A stretch of DNA of 64,000 bases from Uranotaenia lowii (taxonomy: Eukaryota; Arthropoda; Insecta; Diptera; Culicidae), in assembly GCF_029784155.1 (NCBI RefSeq), contig NC_073692.1, positions 366,153,160-366,217,159 of the forward strand, in the 5' to 3' direction. The translations under genes were made by a program, and so were the position numbers. Position 1 is the first letter of the stretch, and each line of letters begins with the position of its first letter. Below, one piece after another: positions 11,869 through 24,214 of this stretch. The notes under the pieces were generated by a model. That model made no database searches, was not told the DNA's origin, and worked only from the letters and a program-made list of their open reading frames with translations.

Positions 11869-14512
11869 CCCCAATGATAGTCCTCATCTATGGAGCCACT
11901 ATTTTTTGTTGCCTACTTATAGGGGATTTCAACCAACTTGGTAGTTCGCTTTTTTCTCTGAAGCCATTTTTGTAAGTATCGCCGTGCTTCGTTTCAAAGT
12001 TTTGTACTGTGATATAATAATTCACGATGATTATTTGGTGGTTTTTACCGTTTGAACAATCACTTCGAAAATTCATACATGCCATGGCCATAGGAAGGCG
12101 GGTGGGGGTGGGATTTTGGGAGGTAATCCCTCCCCATAAGAGTCCAGAAAAAAACAAGCGAGGTATACGACTCTGCACTCAACATCTTAAATTCTTATTG
12201 ACATTTGGATGACTTAGTGAGGTTAATTGATTGAAAGTAACAATTTTGACTCAGAGCTGATGTCAAAATCTAAAAACTCAACATTCTGCCACAGGATAGA
12301 AAAAAATCACTTGTTGATAGATATTCTATTCAAATTCTATATATTGAGTTTTCAATGAGATTTACCTTTTTTCAGAAGTTCTGGTTTCGAACTATCAACA
12401 TTTTACCTCTGTTTTCATATTTTGAATACTGTATCCCTTTTTGGATTCAAAATGTTCAGTAAGATTTATCATTAGAAATAAAAAATGAAAAGTTTTTTTT
12501 TTTTATTTGAAAAGTTATATTGAAATCCATATTCAAATTTGGGTTGGCAATTCAAACAAAATTTTATTCAAGATTATCGAAACCATCCGAGCTTAAGTTT
12601 CTTATTTAGATTCGAGGTTTTTAAACTTATTGCTTTTGCAGAAATCAGCAAAACAATGCTTGAAAATGGCGATCTTGAATTAAAAACTCAGAATCATCAC
12701 TCATTCATATTTTTATTCAATTTCACAAATAAATAATAATTGCAGATTAAAAATCAATAATTGTAATAATAAGTTCAGATTTAAACCAAAAGCTTCAAAA
12801 TTTGAGCCTACCAGAATTATGTTCGTACTTAGCCAAGCCGGGAAACTCCGGATAATTTCTTCTAAACCTTGCAGAAACTGCACTTACCTGATTTCAATTT
12901 TACTTTCCAGACCCCGGATAATACCTGAACAAATCTGAGAAAATTTTAGACCATAAACCACAATATTTAAGGAAAATTTGAAAACAAAAAAAATGAAATT
13001 TAATTAATTTGCCGAAGTACATAGGCAGCGTTCAATTCGAATAAGGCATATGAAAGAAAATAATTTGGTTAATTTTGTGAAACAAACTTTGAGAAAAAAA
13101 AATTTCTGGACGTATAAATCAAAACTAAATTTGAGATATTTGTTTAATTTACCAAATAATGTTAATAAATCCGAGCAGTTTCCTCAAACAGACAAAACTT
13201 GTCTCGAAAATTTCACCTCTTGGTTCATTTTTTCAAATTATAAACTGTAATTCAGATTTAGAAATAATATTGAAATTCGAAAACAGATCCAAAATATAAA
13301 CTTGAATTCAGGTTAAAAATTAAGATTCAAAATTTAGATTCAGATTGACTCATAAATTAGTTATGCAATCAAGATAAAAATATCCAGATGATTATTTCAC
13401 AGTTTCAAATTTTTAACTCAAGTCAGTTTGTGTACACAATTCGGCTGAGAATCACGAAGATTAAAGCGAATTGAATTTTATTTTTTATTAGTTGTTTTAC
13501 AAAAATATCTGATTTTTTTATTTAAAAACTCATCCACAGGACTTTAGACTCGGTAGGCGTCGGTTGAACGTGGAACACGCGTTTTTTCGAAGCTCCGCAA
13601 TTCCTCTTAAAGAATTGTAATAATAATTTGATAATTTTTGTGTTTTTAATGTACTGTTCATATAACGTTGTGTGTTACAATGATTAATTGATTTTGGAGT
13701 CGGCGGTTCTTGAATGATGTGAAATGTGAGCAAAATTGCTATTCGAAAATTAAACCCACCCCCCCCCCCCCCCCCCCCCCATTTGGATTTTTTTTTCAAT
13801 CTCGCGTGTTTTTTTTGAAAATTAGGATCTAGAATTGATTTTCTTTTGTTAAAATAAAAAAGTGTCCAACACGTTGGGAAATTTCAAGTGACATTCCGGT
13901 TTCTTTGTGGTGGAAATCATTCAGAAAACGATATGTAAAGTAAAGCTATACCATCCAAAGTATGGCCCAAGTGCTACGCAGTGGATGAAATCGAAATAAG
14001 CCACCCAAAAAAGCGAAGTTTGTGTGTTAACAAATTGTGGAACGAAAATATTAGTCAGAAATGTTGAAAAAATGAGCTTATATTTTTTTTTTGATTCATG
14101 CATTCTTAAGACAAAATATCTTTGAAAAAGATTGGTTACCAAACCCCCCTCCACCTCCCCATGAGGCGATTTTATCCTACCGCCCTGATCAATGTTTTGA
14201 GGGTTAAACCCCCAAAAGGCTAAATGTTCTTCTCTAAACTCAAAATTTTGAATTCTAAGTAAAATTTTGATGAACGTCTAAAGTGAATCAAGAGTAACAG
14301 TCTCAACTCAGAACTAAGGCCAAAAACTCGAAATCTTATCCCAGGTCCGCTAAACTACTACAGTTTTTCAAAAAAAATACTTACTTGTTGATAGATATTT
14401 CATGACTGTACTCAAAAAACGCTATCAAAAGTAATTCACAATAGAAGTTGGTCCATAAACTTAAAGTACAGTCCTTTGTCCCGAATATCAAAATTTCATT
14501 AAGATTCGACTT
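11869..14512. other. AT-rich spacer with transposon debris and a poly-C run
   Basis: Partial family A motifs occur near 12803-12860 (ACCAGAAT, CCGGGAAACTCCGG). A run of 22 C lies at 13759-13780. G- or C-rich short tracts at 12100-12145 and 14142-14160 resemble those at 15976 and 48264, which suggests remnants of related elements. No gene is supported. Confidence 0.45.
13759..13780 (+). repeat. Poly-C homopolymer (22 C)
   Basis: Uninterrupted run of C. The exact length may be unreliable, because such runs are error-prone in sequencing. Confidence 0.9.
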
Positions 14513-15780
14513 ATTAAAACTGCCATATTACCCGAATTTTGCCAGGTTGTTTTCACGTCATTTACAAAATCAAGAAAAATTTAAATTGAATGATCATAAT
14601 AATATATTTTGCTTCCAAAGCAATGTTTTGAGAAAATTTTATCCAAGTTAACTGTATGATATGTTTCGATGGTAAAAAAAAACTCAATTTTTCAAGTTTT
14701 ATACTTCATGATTTTAATTGAAAAAAATCCCTAATTTGCCTGGATGTTGCCCAGATATTGGGTTGTAAACTTTGAAATCTAATATCTTGATTTTTCAGGG
14801 TTTTTAAAATATAATAACCGGGATTTGCCCTGCCCACATAAGTGCGGAGAAAATCTGTTAAACTTAGGTTAGAATCATTTCTGATGTTCTGGTTCTGATT
14901 GTTTTTATTCAAATTAAAATTGTTACCTATGCAAAAACATGATTTGCCCTGCTCAGATTAGTGCGGAAAAATATCTGGTAAGCTTAAGTTTGAATAATTC
15001 CAGATGTTCTGGTTCAAGTTTTAAAAAAACAAAATGTGTAGCCTGTGATCAGATGCAAAATTTAAAAACTTAAAAATAACTATAATGATGATCCGGAATT
15101 GAAATATCAGAAATGTATGATTCGAAATTCCTAATCAGCTTCACTAGTTGATTTCCGATTAAACAATTGAGAAACTATTGAAAGTGTTCATATAGAAAAT
15201 CAAAGATTCAAAAGTCATATAAAAGATTCCTGGTTAAGGATTCTATTATTCCCTTCTAGGTTCATAATAAATGGGAATTTTTGTTTGTAACTTAGATTCC
15301 AAAGTCGTTTTCTAATGAGTAAACCAGAACTTTTTCAAGATCAAATGCAGAATTCACTTAACATAAAATTCAAAAGTGCCCAAAAACACAGAACAGGTGA
15401 AAACCACTATTACTATAAGATAAGATCCGAATCCATTTTCAAGGTTGCGTTCTTCGAAAAATCTTTATTTGAATTTAATTTTTTCTTGCAGCGTTTTAAT
15501 AATGAAATAATTTATAAATGATATTTTTTGTTGATAAAATACTTGTACTTAATCTTCAGGTTCAGGATAATTCAGCTGGAAATATATGTTTATGGTTTGT
15601 TGTTTAACATTATCTTATTGGAAAAATTTCAAAAACAAAAATTCATACAAAAATTCGAATGTATCGAGTTTCCATGAACTGAAAATAAATCTGATTAGAA
15701 CCCCAAACATCTTTTCATTAAACTCCTTGAAATTTGATTCACTTCCACCAAAGTTTTTTTTCCAAATGAAGCCTTAAGGA
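14513..15780 (+). repeat. Diverged long repeat, copy 1 (family A related at its left end)
   Basis: This region matches 47027-48320 in the same orientation. Shared blocks in order include CTGGATGTTGCCCAG, GGATTTGCCCTGCCC, ATAAGTGCGG, GATCC-GAA-TGAAATATCAGAA, ATAGAAAATCAA-GATTC, ATTTTCAAGGT, and TTCAGCTGGAAATAT near 15565. The left part carries family A style CCGGG/GCCAG motifs, so the pair may be longer relatives of that family. Short open frames inside (15315-15521, 15586-15777) are asparagine- and lysine-rich and are not conserved as frames in the partner. I infer an old transposon family without identifying its class. Confidence 0.6.
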
Positions 15781-16600
15781 TCCCTCATCTTTTTTTTAAG
15801 CTTCTAAAAAATTAAAATCTGTTGGACTTTTTTCGAAAGTTATGATTAGAAATGAGTAACTAATAATTTAAAAGAACTTGTACCCGAATAATGAAATACT
15901 CTTAGAATTACATATGTAATTGATTCACTATTCTCTATGCATGTCTTTTTAAGCAAAACTGTTAAAGGAAAAATTTTTTCCCCCCTTTCCTCCCCCCAGG
16001 CAGTTCTTCCTTAGGCCCTGTGTATAAAGGTGACATCCAAATGGGTTAAATCGCTCAAAATTTCGGTTTTTTACCCTTAAAAATCATCAAAGGGAGGTTT
16101 GGGCGATTTGAGGCACCCCTTATGACATAAAAATCCATGAAACGTCAAAATCTAGGCAGAAATTTTTTGTCCAAAATCGACTTAAGAAGTTCCGAATTCC
16201 GAATTATGGATAAGTTCCAGAAAATCGATTTAAATCCAACAATTTCTATTTCGAGAAAATGCCAAATTTGGATGATTCATGCATTTCTAAGTCATTTTGC
16301 ATCAAAATTAAAATTTCGGTTTTTTCGATTTACTGTGGCCCCCCTTTTGAAAAAGTTTGAGAATCAAAAAACCAAAAAAACTTCGAGCGTCCTTATATAA
16401 AGTCCGGTTGAGCTGAAATTTTGCACAGGTCAGTTTTTTGGGCAAATCTACAAAATGGTTATGGTCAGTTTTCAAAACTCAATAGCAAAACATTCAATTG
16501 CAAAATGTAATCATGATATGTTTTCATAAAAAAAAATGTTCAAACTTAAAGAAAAATCATATTCACATTTAACACTTAAGAGTTCCATAAAAAATATCCA
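15781..16600. other. AT-rich spacer, nothing firm
   Basis: Contains a C-rich tract near 15980-16000. A block at 16060-16400, with CGATTTGAGGC and AAATCGACTT motifs, loosely recalls 42890-43320. Probably transposon debris. No gene supported. Confidence 0.4.
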
Positions 16601-17760
16601 TCGACAATATCTACCGGAGTCAGAGCGCCAGTGGCGTGGAAGCATCTCGAGTCTCAAAAAAATGCAATCTAACTCGGCAGGACAATTTTTAATATTCCCA
16701 GTTTGTCGTCTGGTAGTCCTTCATCCATCAAGCAAGCAAAAATGCCACCCGACCATCCAACCGAGAGTTTCCACCATTTACAAAAAAGGGGGGATAGAGA
16801 GCGAAAAAAATCACTAGCTCCCGGGCTTCATAATAAAGCATACCAACTACTACTGGCAGCAGTCAGGATTCTTCTACTTGGTGCTCTTACTACTAAAAAA
16901 AACGAGAGTAAGGAATGTCCCGATTATCATCCGTTCTGGCCGTGTCCCTTTCGGGGTTTTAGTCTCCGGGAGTCCTACTGTAACAAGTAGGTAAAGGAAG
17001 GAAAAAAAGGAAACACTGGCCAAGCTCTCAGCCTCTTTATTCAGATTTTCATTCCAAAATGAAAGCAGCTTTTCCGCTTTCCCTTGACCGGATCCAGTCT
17101 CTTCGCCTGCTTTAGCAGAATATGCAACAGGACCTCGAACGGAAACAGATTAATATCGTTGCCCAACACAGTCTCTCTCCCTGGCTCAGTAAATGGCGAG
17201 TGAAAGATTTAGTATTTCTTTTCCATTTTCTTCATTTTGCCTCCGAACATCGTTAGTAGAGTAGGATATCACTCTGAGAACAAGAACAACAAATTGCGAA
17301 TAGCACAGATTTTTCCGATTACATTTTTTTCCCTTTTGACGTCCTTTCTTACTTTGTTAAGCTTCATGGAAAACTCAAACCAACAACAACAACAACAGGT
17401 GGTGGAACTTGTTGGCTGCTGCATTTTGAATTTGGGAATGGAGTGCGCGGAATGTTACTTTGTTGATTTACAATACACTTTCCAACTGGGTTGCGGCAAC
17501 GTTTTTGCAAATCGAGATTTTCCGTTCTCCAAGGATTTCAATTCATTCGTTATTTCTGGCGAGCTTTTGTTTGCGAGCAATCGGAGACCGGTTTTGACAG
17601 CCCAAAACGCCATTATGTTAAACAGAACGCCCAGAGGCTTTTGGGGACAATTCAAGCAAAATGATAGATTGGAATATTCAGAACGTGTCGTGGAGCGTGT
17701 TTTTTTCTGTTCTCATTTCCAGTGACAGATAATTGAAGTTAGGTTTTGTTGGGGCGATTG
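16601..17760. other. Higher-GC island, possible regulatory DNA
   Basis: About 1.1 kb of clearly higher GC than its surroundings, with no repeat partner seen. It includes a CAA repeat (17381-17397). A 162-codon frame at 17237-17725 (plus) crosses it, starts at TTG and would give an unfamiliar protein with a Gln6 run from the CAA repeat. Overlapping frames on the other strand (17455-17655) are also open, so openness here mostly reflects composition. Host non-coding sequence is the simplest reading. Confidence 0.3.
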
Positions 17761-18164
17761 AGAAGAACACTGTATTTCATGTAACAAATCCAATTTTTCC
17801 AAATTTTCACTTAACAGTAAATGAAAATTGCAACGTGTACGCCAAAAGATACCCACTTAGTATTTGCACGCGTTTGTTCGGACTGCCATAAAACATAGAA
17901 ATTTATGAACCTTGGCCGGATCCGGTAAAACCGAGGACATAAATTTGAGCTTCCGGTTCCGAGGATTCAATGTATGGTTTGCTCTCCAAATGGTCCCAAC
18001 CTGGTGCCCAGTTATAATAATCATGATCATATGGCATGTTAGGCGAAAGAATTTTAGTCATTTTGACTGAAAATGCTGTAAAGCTTTGACAGATAGGAGA
18101 ATATGCTAACCATGAAGTTTTAGAAATTCTGAACACACGTTTAAAATAATTTATTAGTTACTAA

Positions 18165-18167
18165 TTA
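18165..18167. repeat. Candidate 3-bp target duplication TTA (left)
   Basis: TTA immediately left of CACTAGTTTACA. TTA also follows the right end at 19981-19983. Confidence 0.6.
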
Positions 18168-19980
18168 CACTAGTTTACAAAATTTTAAAAAAATCGTGAA
18201 CTTGATTAACTGACCAACATTTTTAATGTAAAATCGGGCGCTGAATCCGAAAATGAAATTCAAAAAAATCTCAGTAGAACCGTTTTTGAGTTATGCTCCA
18301 AATATAAAATTTCGAAAAAATTAAAAAAGTTCTTGTACTTAGATTAAAATATCTCGGACGGAATAACAGTAATTTGAAATCCTTCTTTTGCATATTGAAG
18401 GTGAATAAATTTTCTATCGATCATCTGAACACTGTTTTTGCGTTTGACCAACAGTATTGCTGATATTAGTGACTTTATGAGAAAAAAAATTATAAAAAAC
18501 GCATTTTTTTAGAGAAAATTTTCTTTCAACGAAAGTTTTAGACTCGATGGTAGCATTTAAAAAATCTGATTTTCTTTTGCGCTTGAATGTCAATTGAAAA
18601 CAAAGATTTCAAGTGGTTATTTATCAAAATCGGTTGAAAATTGAGGAAGTTATGGCTACTTTACCATAATTGAAATTTTTGGAGTTTTTAATAATTTAAC
18701 GAACCGCAGTACACTTATCATAGTATAGGAAGAATGAAACAAGATCAATCTCACTCGCTCCAAGTCAAAATTATTTATTAGCTTACCAGAAGGTCACATG
18801 CCAAGTTCCAGGAAGATCTGACCTTAGGGAGGGGTTGCTTAAGTCTCAAACGTGAATAAAATTTTGAGGGATTTTGGCCGGAAGGAACGAAAAATACTGG
18901 TTTTTCATCAATAATTTTTTTCATCACTAGCTGATTGTTTTTTATGGTTGATTTTCTTAAAGCCTAAGTTGAGACAAATATTTCACCCGAAGACTGTAAC
19001 TCGATTGGATTTGAAACAGAAAAGTTATTGCGGTTTAAAGATTGTATTCTGGTCGAAAATTGTCGTGTAAAACGCAATGCGTAAAAAGTACTCATTGCGT
19101 GTTGGACAAAATTTGCGGCCTTCGAACCGCAATAACTTTTCTGTTTCAAATCCAATCGAGTTACAGTCTTCGGGTGAAATATTTGTCTCAACGTAGGCTT
19201 TAAGAAAATCAACCATAAAAAACAATCACCTCGTGATGAAACAAGTTATTGATGAAAAACCAGTATTTTTCGTTCCTTCCGGCCAAAATCCCTCAAAATT
19301 TTATTCACGTTTGAGACTCAAGCAACCCCTCCCTATGGTCAGATCTTCCTGAAACTTTGCATGTGACCTTCTGGTAAGCTAATAAATAATTTTGACTGGA
19401 GCGAGTGAGATTTATAATGTTTCATTCTTCCTATACTATGATAAGTGTACTGCGGTTCGTCAAATTATTAAAAACTCCAAAAATTTCAGTTATGGTAAAG
19501 TGGCCATAACTTCTTCAATTTTCAACCGATTTTGATAAATAACCACTTGAAATCTTTGTTTTTAATTGACATTCAAGCGCAAAAGAAAATCAGATTTTTA
19601 AATGCTATCATCGAGTCTAAAACTTTCGTTGAAGCAAAATTTTCTCTAAAAAAATACGTTTTTTATAATTTTTTTTCTCATAAAGTCACTAATATCAACA
19701 ATACTGTTGGTCAAACGCAAAAACAGTGTTCAGATGATCGATAGAAAATTTATTCACCTTCAATATGCAAAAGAAGGATTTCAAATTACTGTTATTCCGT
19801 CCAAGATATTTTAGTCTAAGTACAAGAACTTTTTTAATTTTTTCGAAATTTCATATTTGGAGCATAACTCAAAAACGGTTCTACTGAGATTTTTTTGATT
19901 TTCATTTTCGGATTCAGCGCCCGATTTCACATTGGAAATGACCTTCGGTTTACTGAGTTCAAAAATGCTGTAAACTAGTG
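18168..19980. mobile_element. Long-arm foldback DNA element with CACTAG ends
   Basis: The two ends both read CACTAGTTTACA inward, and almost the whole element is an inverted repeat. The left arm, about 18168-19037, pairs with the right arm, about 19119-19980, leaving a loop of roughly 80 bp that holds a smaller ACGCAATG/CATTGCGT palindrome. Arm identity is high by eye, with scattered substitutions and a diverged stretch just inside the tips. TTA flanks both sides. CACTA (EnSpm) elements start CACTA and make 2-3-bp duplications, and Harbinger elements also duplicate TWA, so the superfamily is uncertain. No transposase is encoded. The frame at 19532-19744 lies in the right arm and is not a gene. 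Confidence 0.8.
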
Positions 19981-19983
19981 TTA

Positions 19984-20335
19984 TTAAAAAAAAACAACAA
20001 AACAAATCCAAAGTTTGCTGCTTTCAAACAACAACATTTTTACTATAATTGCTATTTCAATTTTGGACGGTCGCCATGCAATGATAAAATTCATCATGAA
20101 AAATGAGTATGGTAATATGTTTAAGAAATCATTGCGCTTTTGCCATTAAATGAGTTGTTAAGAAAATCTATTAGAAACCACGTGCTTTGTCATGTATGTT
20201 TGTGTTTTCAAGCAAATTTGTTTTCTCTTCGTGTAACGCAGAATTGAAAATCAATTCAAAATTCAAAAGAATATTTAGAAAAAAAAATGTACTTAAAACC
20301 TTCATAAACAGTAAAAAGAAAAACAGATATGTTTA
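19984..20335. other. AT-rich spacer, nothing recognised
   Basis: No supported feature between the foldback element and the next inverted-repeat tip at 20336. Confidence 0.5.
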
Positions 20336-21261
20336 CAGGGTTGCTAGCGAACCGGGAAAACCGGGAATACCGGGAAAAACTTTGAAATTTCATCTCAGCA
20401 CCGGGAATCCGGGAAAATTTTTTAAAATTAATTTCTTTATTAAAGAGTGGTTTTGGCAGTCTGGATCTAGATTAATCTCATCATGTTTTTTTTTCAAGAT
20501 ATCTCGTTTTTACGCTTTCCGCAAGTTAGCTACACTTACAAGCATAACTGAAATTTTATAAATTTAATGATGAATTTATAACTAACAAAACTAAACACAA
20601 AATGTTTGATAACTCAAAAATACATATTTGCTTAATTTGGTTCTGATCGAATAACCTTTTAACTTATCTAGTTTCCGGCTACCAGTTTTAGTTTCCGGTG
20701 TCAAATGATTCAGTGTACGATATCCACATTTCATGCAAAAGCAAATATTTTGCTGGCGTGAGACATTTAAGCAGAAATACATTTTTCTGTCGAAAGGAAT
20801 ATCTTTTGCAATCTAATGATTTTAAGTTTTGTAAGTCAAATCCCCATTCAAGTTGAAAAGATGGTTTAATATTATATTTAGATGTATTTTCTACATATTT
20901 CTATACAAATTGTACAATTTATTTTCTATTATTAAGTACAAATTCTAGATAAAACTGAAATTTTCTTCGTGGCTCAAAAGAACCTTAAAACAGTGAAAAT
21001 TTCTTTTTTGTTCTTTTTAGTAGCGGCCCACCACACTCCCCCACACCAAAAGGCTCGATTGAGCCCCCTGGTAATGGACGCTACTGTTCTGAGCATGTCT
21101 GGCAGCAAAATGATAATAAAAGTAAACGCAAGCAAATGTTAATCATGCTGAGAACACAAATTGACAAGTCAATTGTGCTGAACACAATTGAGTATAATAT
21201 AAAATCTCAATGGAAAATAATTTCCTTTGAAGAGATTCATTATTCGATATTTACTAACTTA

Positions 21262-22304
21262 GGGGAGATGAGGGCATAACGAGCACCCGAGGCATAATGA
21301 GAACTACGCTTTTCTACGAAAGTGCGTATTTTCTTAAATAAATTTTCATGAGGATTTGTTTCGTACTTCCTATAGTATTAATTTTTCACAAAAAAAGGAA
21401 TCTCCTTATCATCTTTACAGAGATATTTAAAAAAAACTAGCTTGGTTCTAAAGTTACGAAAATATTATAATTTTTGAGCACCACGAAATAAGCTCTTATG
21501 ATCTTAAAATAACCTTGATCAATAATGTACGCACTGCAACATGATGTACACATTGTTTCTCAATTTTTACCATCATAAAATTTTTGATTTTTCACTTTTA
21601 TCAATTTTAAAACACGTTTTTACTTAAATTTGTTGACTAGGGGCATATAGAGCACCATATTATCGAGGCATAATGAGCATTTTCTGCCGTAGAATCTAGC
21701 AGCGAATTAAAATTGATTTATAGCGCCACACCTTGACTAGTTTTCATCCGACGATTTAGCCTATTGGTAAGGTGTCGGAGAGGTAATCAAAAGACTAGCG
21801 TTAGATTTCTGTTCGAGGTGATTTTTTTCCATTCACAATTCATGATCGATTTTTTTATTGTTACATTATACGGCTAGTAGCATCATCCTCCGAACAAAGC
21901 ACTTAATGTATGAGCGTGCGTGAATTGTTTGTATTCTACAAACAGACCTAGATTATTTTGCTATTGCTTTGTTTGATGAATCTACGACTCCCTGACTTCA
22001 TCGAATTGAATTCGCTGCTAGATTCCCCGGCAAAAACGCACATCTTGCTCTGATTAATGGTGCTCATACTGCCTCAGGAGGGGTTCTCATTATGCCTCCA
22101 CAGTGGCTGGTTTTCAGCTTTTGGCAAATTTTTTTAAAATGCATTTTTTAACGTTTTCATCTGGTTTTTCGCGTTTCAGCCCGTTAGGGAATAGGCTTTT
22201 CAAGTGTCTGAACACGAAACAATAATGTAACCTCCATATTATAGCTATTTTCTATGGTTAAATAACCGTTTTCCTTAAGGTGGCCATTATGCCCCCATCT
22301 CCCC
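21262..22304. mobile_element. TA-flanked MITE with 30-bp inverted ends
   Basis: The left end GGGGAGATGAGGGCATAA and the right end, reverse-complemented GGGGAGATGGGGGCATAA, are close inverted repeats, with TA immediately outside on each side (21260-21261 and 22305-22306). This is the duplication made by Tc1/mariner-type transposases. Internal GAGGCATAATGAG motifs recur near 21287 and 21672, and in reverse near 22084, echoing the tips. The 1043-bp element has no transposase frame. Confidence 0.82.
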
Positions 22305-22460
22305 TACTATTTATTTATTGCTAATTTTATTATGTTATGTTCAATAATTTTATAAGATAAAATACAAACTACAAAATTTTTAAGAAAAATAATATTAGAT
22401 ATTAACGCTACAAAAGTACAAAAGGTAAACGAAACAAAGACTGGTTGATGATCGACTGTT

Positions 22461-22883
22461 TTAATGGTTCAATTTTTCTTTCAAAATCTGTATCACTTTG
22501 GTTTTGAACATGGAACGATTGGTTATGTTTTTAAAATCAGTTGGTAAGGTGTTGTATTTAGTAGGTCCAATAAATGAAATTCTTTTTTGCCCTGATGATG
22601 TTGTGGATCGGCTTCGTTGCAAGAAATCTGACTGGCGAGTGTTATGAGTTCGCAACCCCGTAGTAAAATGGAGGTTTTGAATATTTTCAATTGAGTGTAG
22701 ATTATCATAGACATATACAACAGTTTGCAAATTACAGAGTTCAGATATTGGAAGAACGTTATGCGTTCTTAAAGAGTAAAGCTGAAGGGTAGGGAATAAC
22801 AAGGGAAGCTTTAAGATGTTTTTCAAGCATTTTTTCTGGAGCGTTTGAAGTTTCTGTAAGTGGGACAAGGAGGCTCTTCCCCA
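22461..22883 (-). pseudogene. LINE ORF2 C-terminal region
   Basis: This frame reads WGRASLSHLQKLQTLQKKCL and continues through LRTHNVLPISEL and VYVYDNLHS to a terminal stop at 22461-22463. The pattern (WG followed by a basic L..LQ..Q.. helix) is typical of the segment just after the reverse transcriptase domain of Jockey/CR1-type LINEs. The frame can be extended to 22910, but the residues before Trp come from the Helitron, whose edge is at 22884. After the stop, about 150 bp of AT-rich 3-prime untranslated DNA leads to the LINE end. Confidence 0.88.
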
Positions 22884-24036
22884 TCTAGGGTATTTCGGGG
22901 GAATATGCACCTGCTAAGGAAAATGACCGGGTATGCGGAATACATAAGCTGAACACCCGAATACATTGCAACATGTGCTTCGTATTTCTATCTTCTACTC
23001 ATATTCTGTCAATAATATCACTTTTTATTGTAAAAACTATTAAAATATTCGATTTTTTACAAATGCCTGTAAAAGTAACCTTTGAAATCATTGGATGTTA
23101 AACGCCCCAGTGTAGGCAAATGATGCTCCAAAACATTGGATCAAAACGACTCAAAAACAACACAATATTCACAGTGAAAATAAATAAATTCTGGTATTTG
23201 GCTCAGAAAAAAGTGGAGAAAATATTTTTTCCAAGTTTATCTACACATAAAAACAAGTGGTTTGTTAACATTTCTCAATGAAAAAATGAAAAAATTAGAA
23301 ATTTTCGACTTTATTTTGAACTGTGTCAGTCCCAACAAAATTTTTCTGCTGCTTTTGGCGACAAATTTAGCGTACCGATTCGATTTTCAGTGCACGTTTT
23401 TTACTCAAACCCGATCGAAAGTTGTAATTATTATGACTTTCAATGATAGTTTAGGACTAAGCAAAGAAGAAGATCGATAAATCATTTCGATAATCGGTCT
23501 GTATTTATGGAAAAACTGGACTCCAAAATTTAGAATGAAACACGTGGTTTTGTTTACATCTTACCGAACAGCACCTTGAGAGGGAGGCGATTTGTCCAAA
23601 AATTGATGGGGGCATTTTGATCGGTTATTTAAAATTAAATAAATCTTCAGTTCACCATAAAACAACAATATACCACAAATTTTCATCAATTGATAATTCA
23701 AATATATAATTTGAACAATCAATAAAATCAATGGTGAGGATGTTTTAGGCAATCATCTTGGTGTAAAAGCCTATTTCATTTGATCACTTTTTACAACTTA
23801 AGTAATGGATAGCCACCACAAAATTTAATTTGATTGTTATTCGTGTTTAAATGAATATCTATTAATCATTTTTTTTTTAATTACAAGGTATTGGTTTTGA
23901 GAACACATTTGTGTACAAATAATCCACTAAAAACTTCGCAAATCTCCAAAATTTATCAAAATATAGTCGCTGGCGTTTAACCCCGCAAGGGCATTATGGG
24001 CAGAAGTACCCTATATATATAAAAAGCAATTTCTGT

Positions 24037-24100
24037 ATGTTTGTTTGTTTGTTTGTTTGTTTGTTTGTTTGTTTGTTTGTTTGTTTGTTTGTTTGTTTGT
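24037..24100 (+). repeat. (TTTG)n microsatellite inside the Helitron
   Basis: About 16 uninterrupted TTTG units just upstream of the 143-bp tandem array. Confidence 0.95.
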
Positions 24101-24214
24101 CCTCTATAGACTCAGCCATCTTAAGAGCTAGAGGTCTGAAATTTGGCATGGATACTCATTAGGACCAGGAATGATGAAAAATGTTTTTAGATTTTCGGAT
24201 GACCCCTTCTGAAG

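Noticed and set aside
17237..17725. 162-codon plus-strand frame as a gene
   Set aside because: TTG start, no recognised domain, overlapping open frames on the other strand, and a GC-richer background that lengthens chance frames. Kept only as part of an island.
19532..20011. Open frames near the right arm of the foldback element
   Set aside because: They mirror the non-coding left arm and carry no domain.
20990..21100. GC-richer block with GTAGCGGCCC and GGACGCTAC as a tRNA or small RNA
   Set aside because: The short GTAGCG/CGCTAC pairing exists, but no cloverleaf, anticodon arm or T-loop consensus can be drawn.
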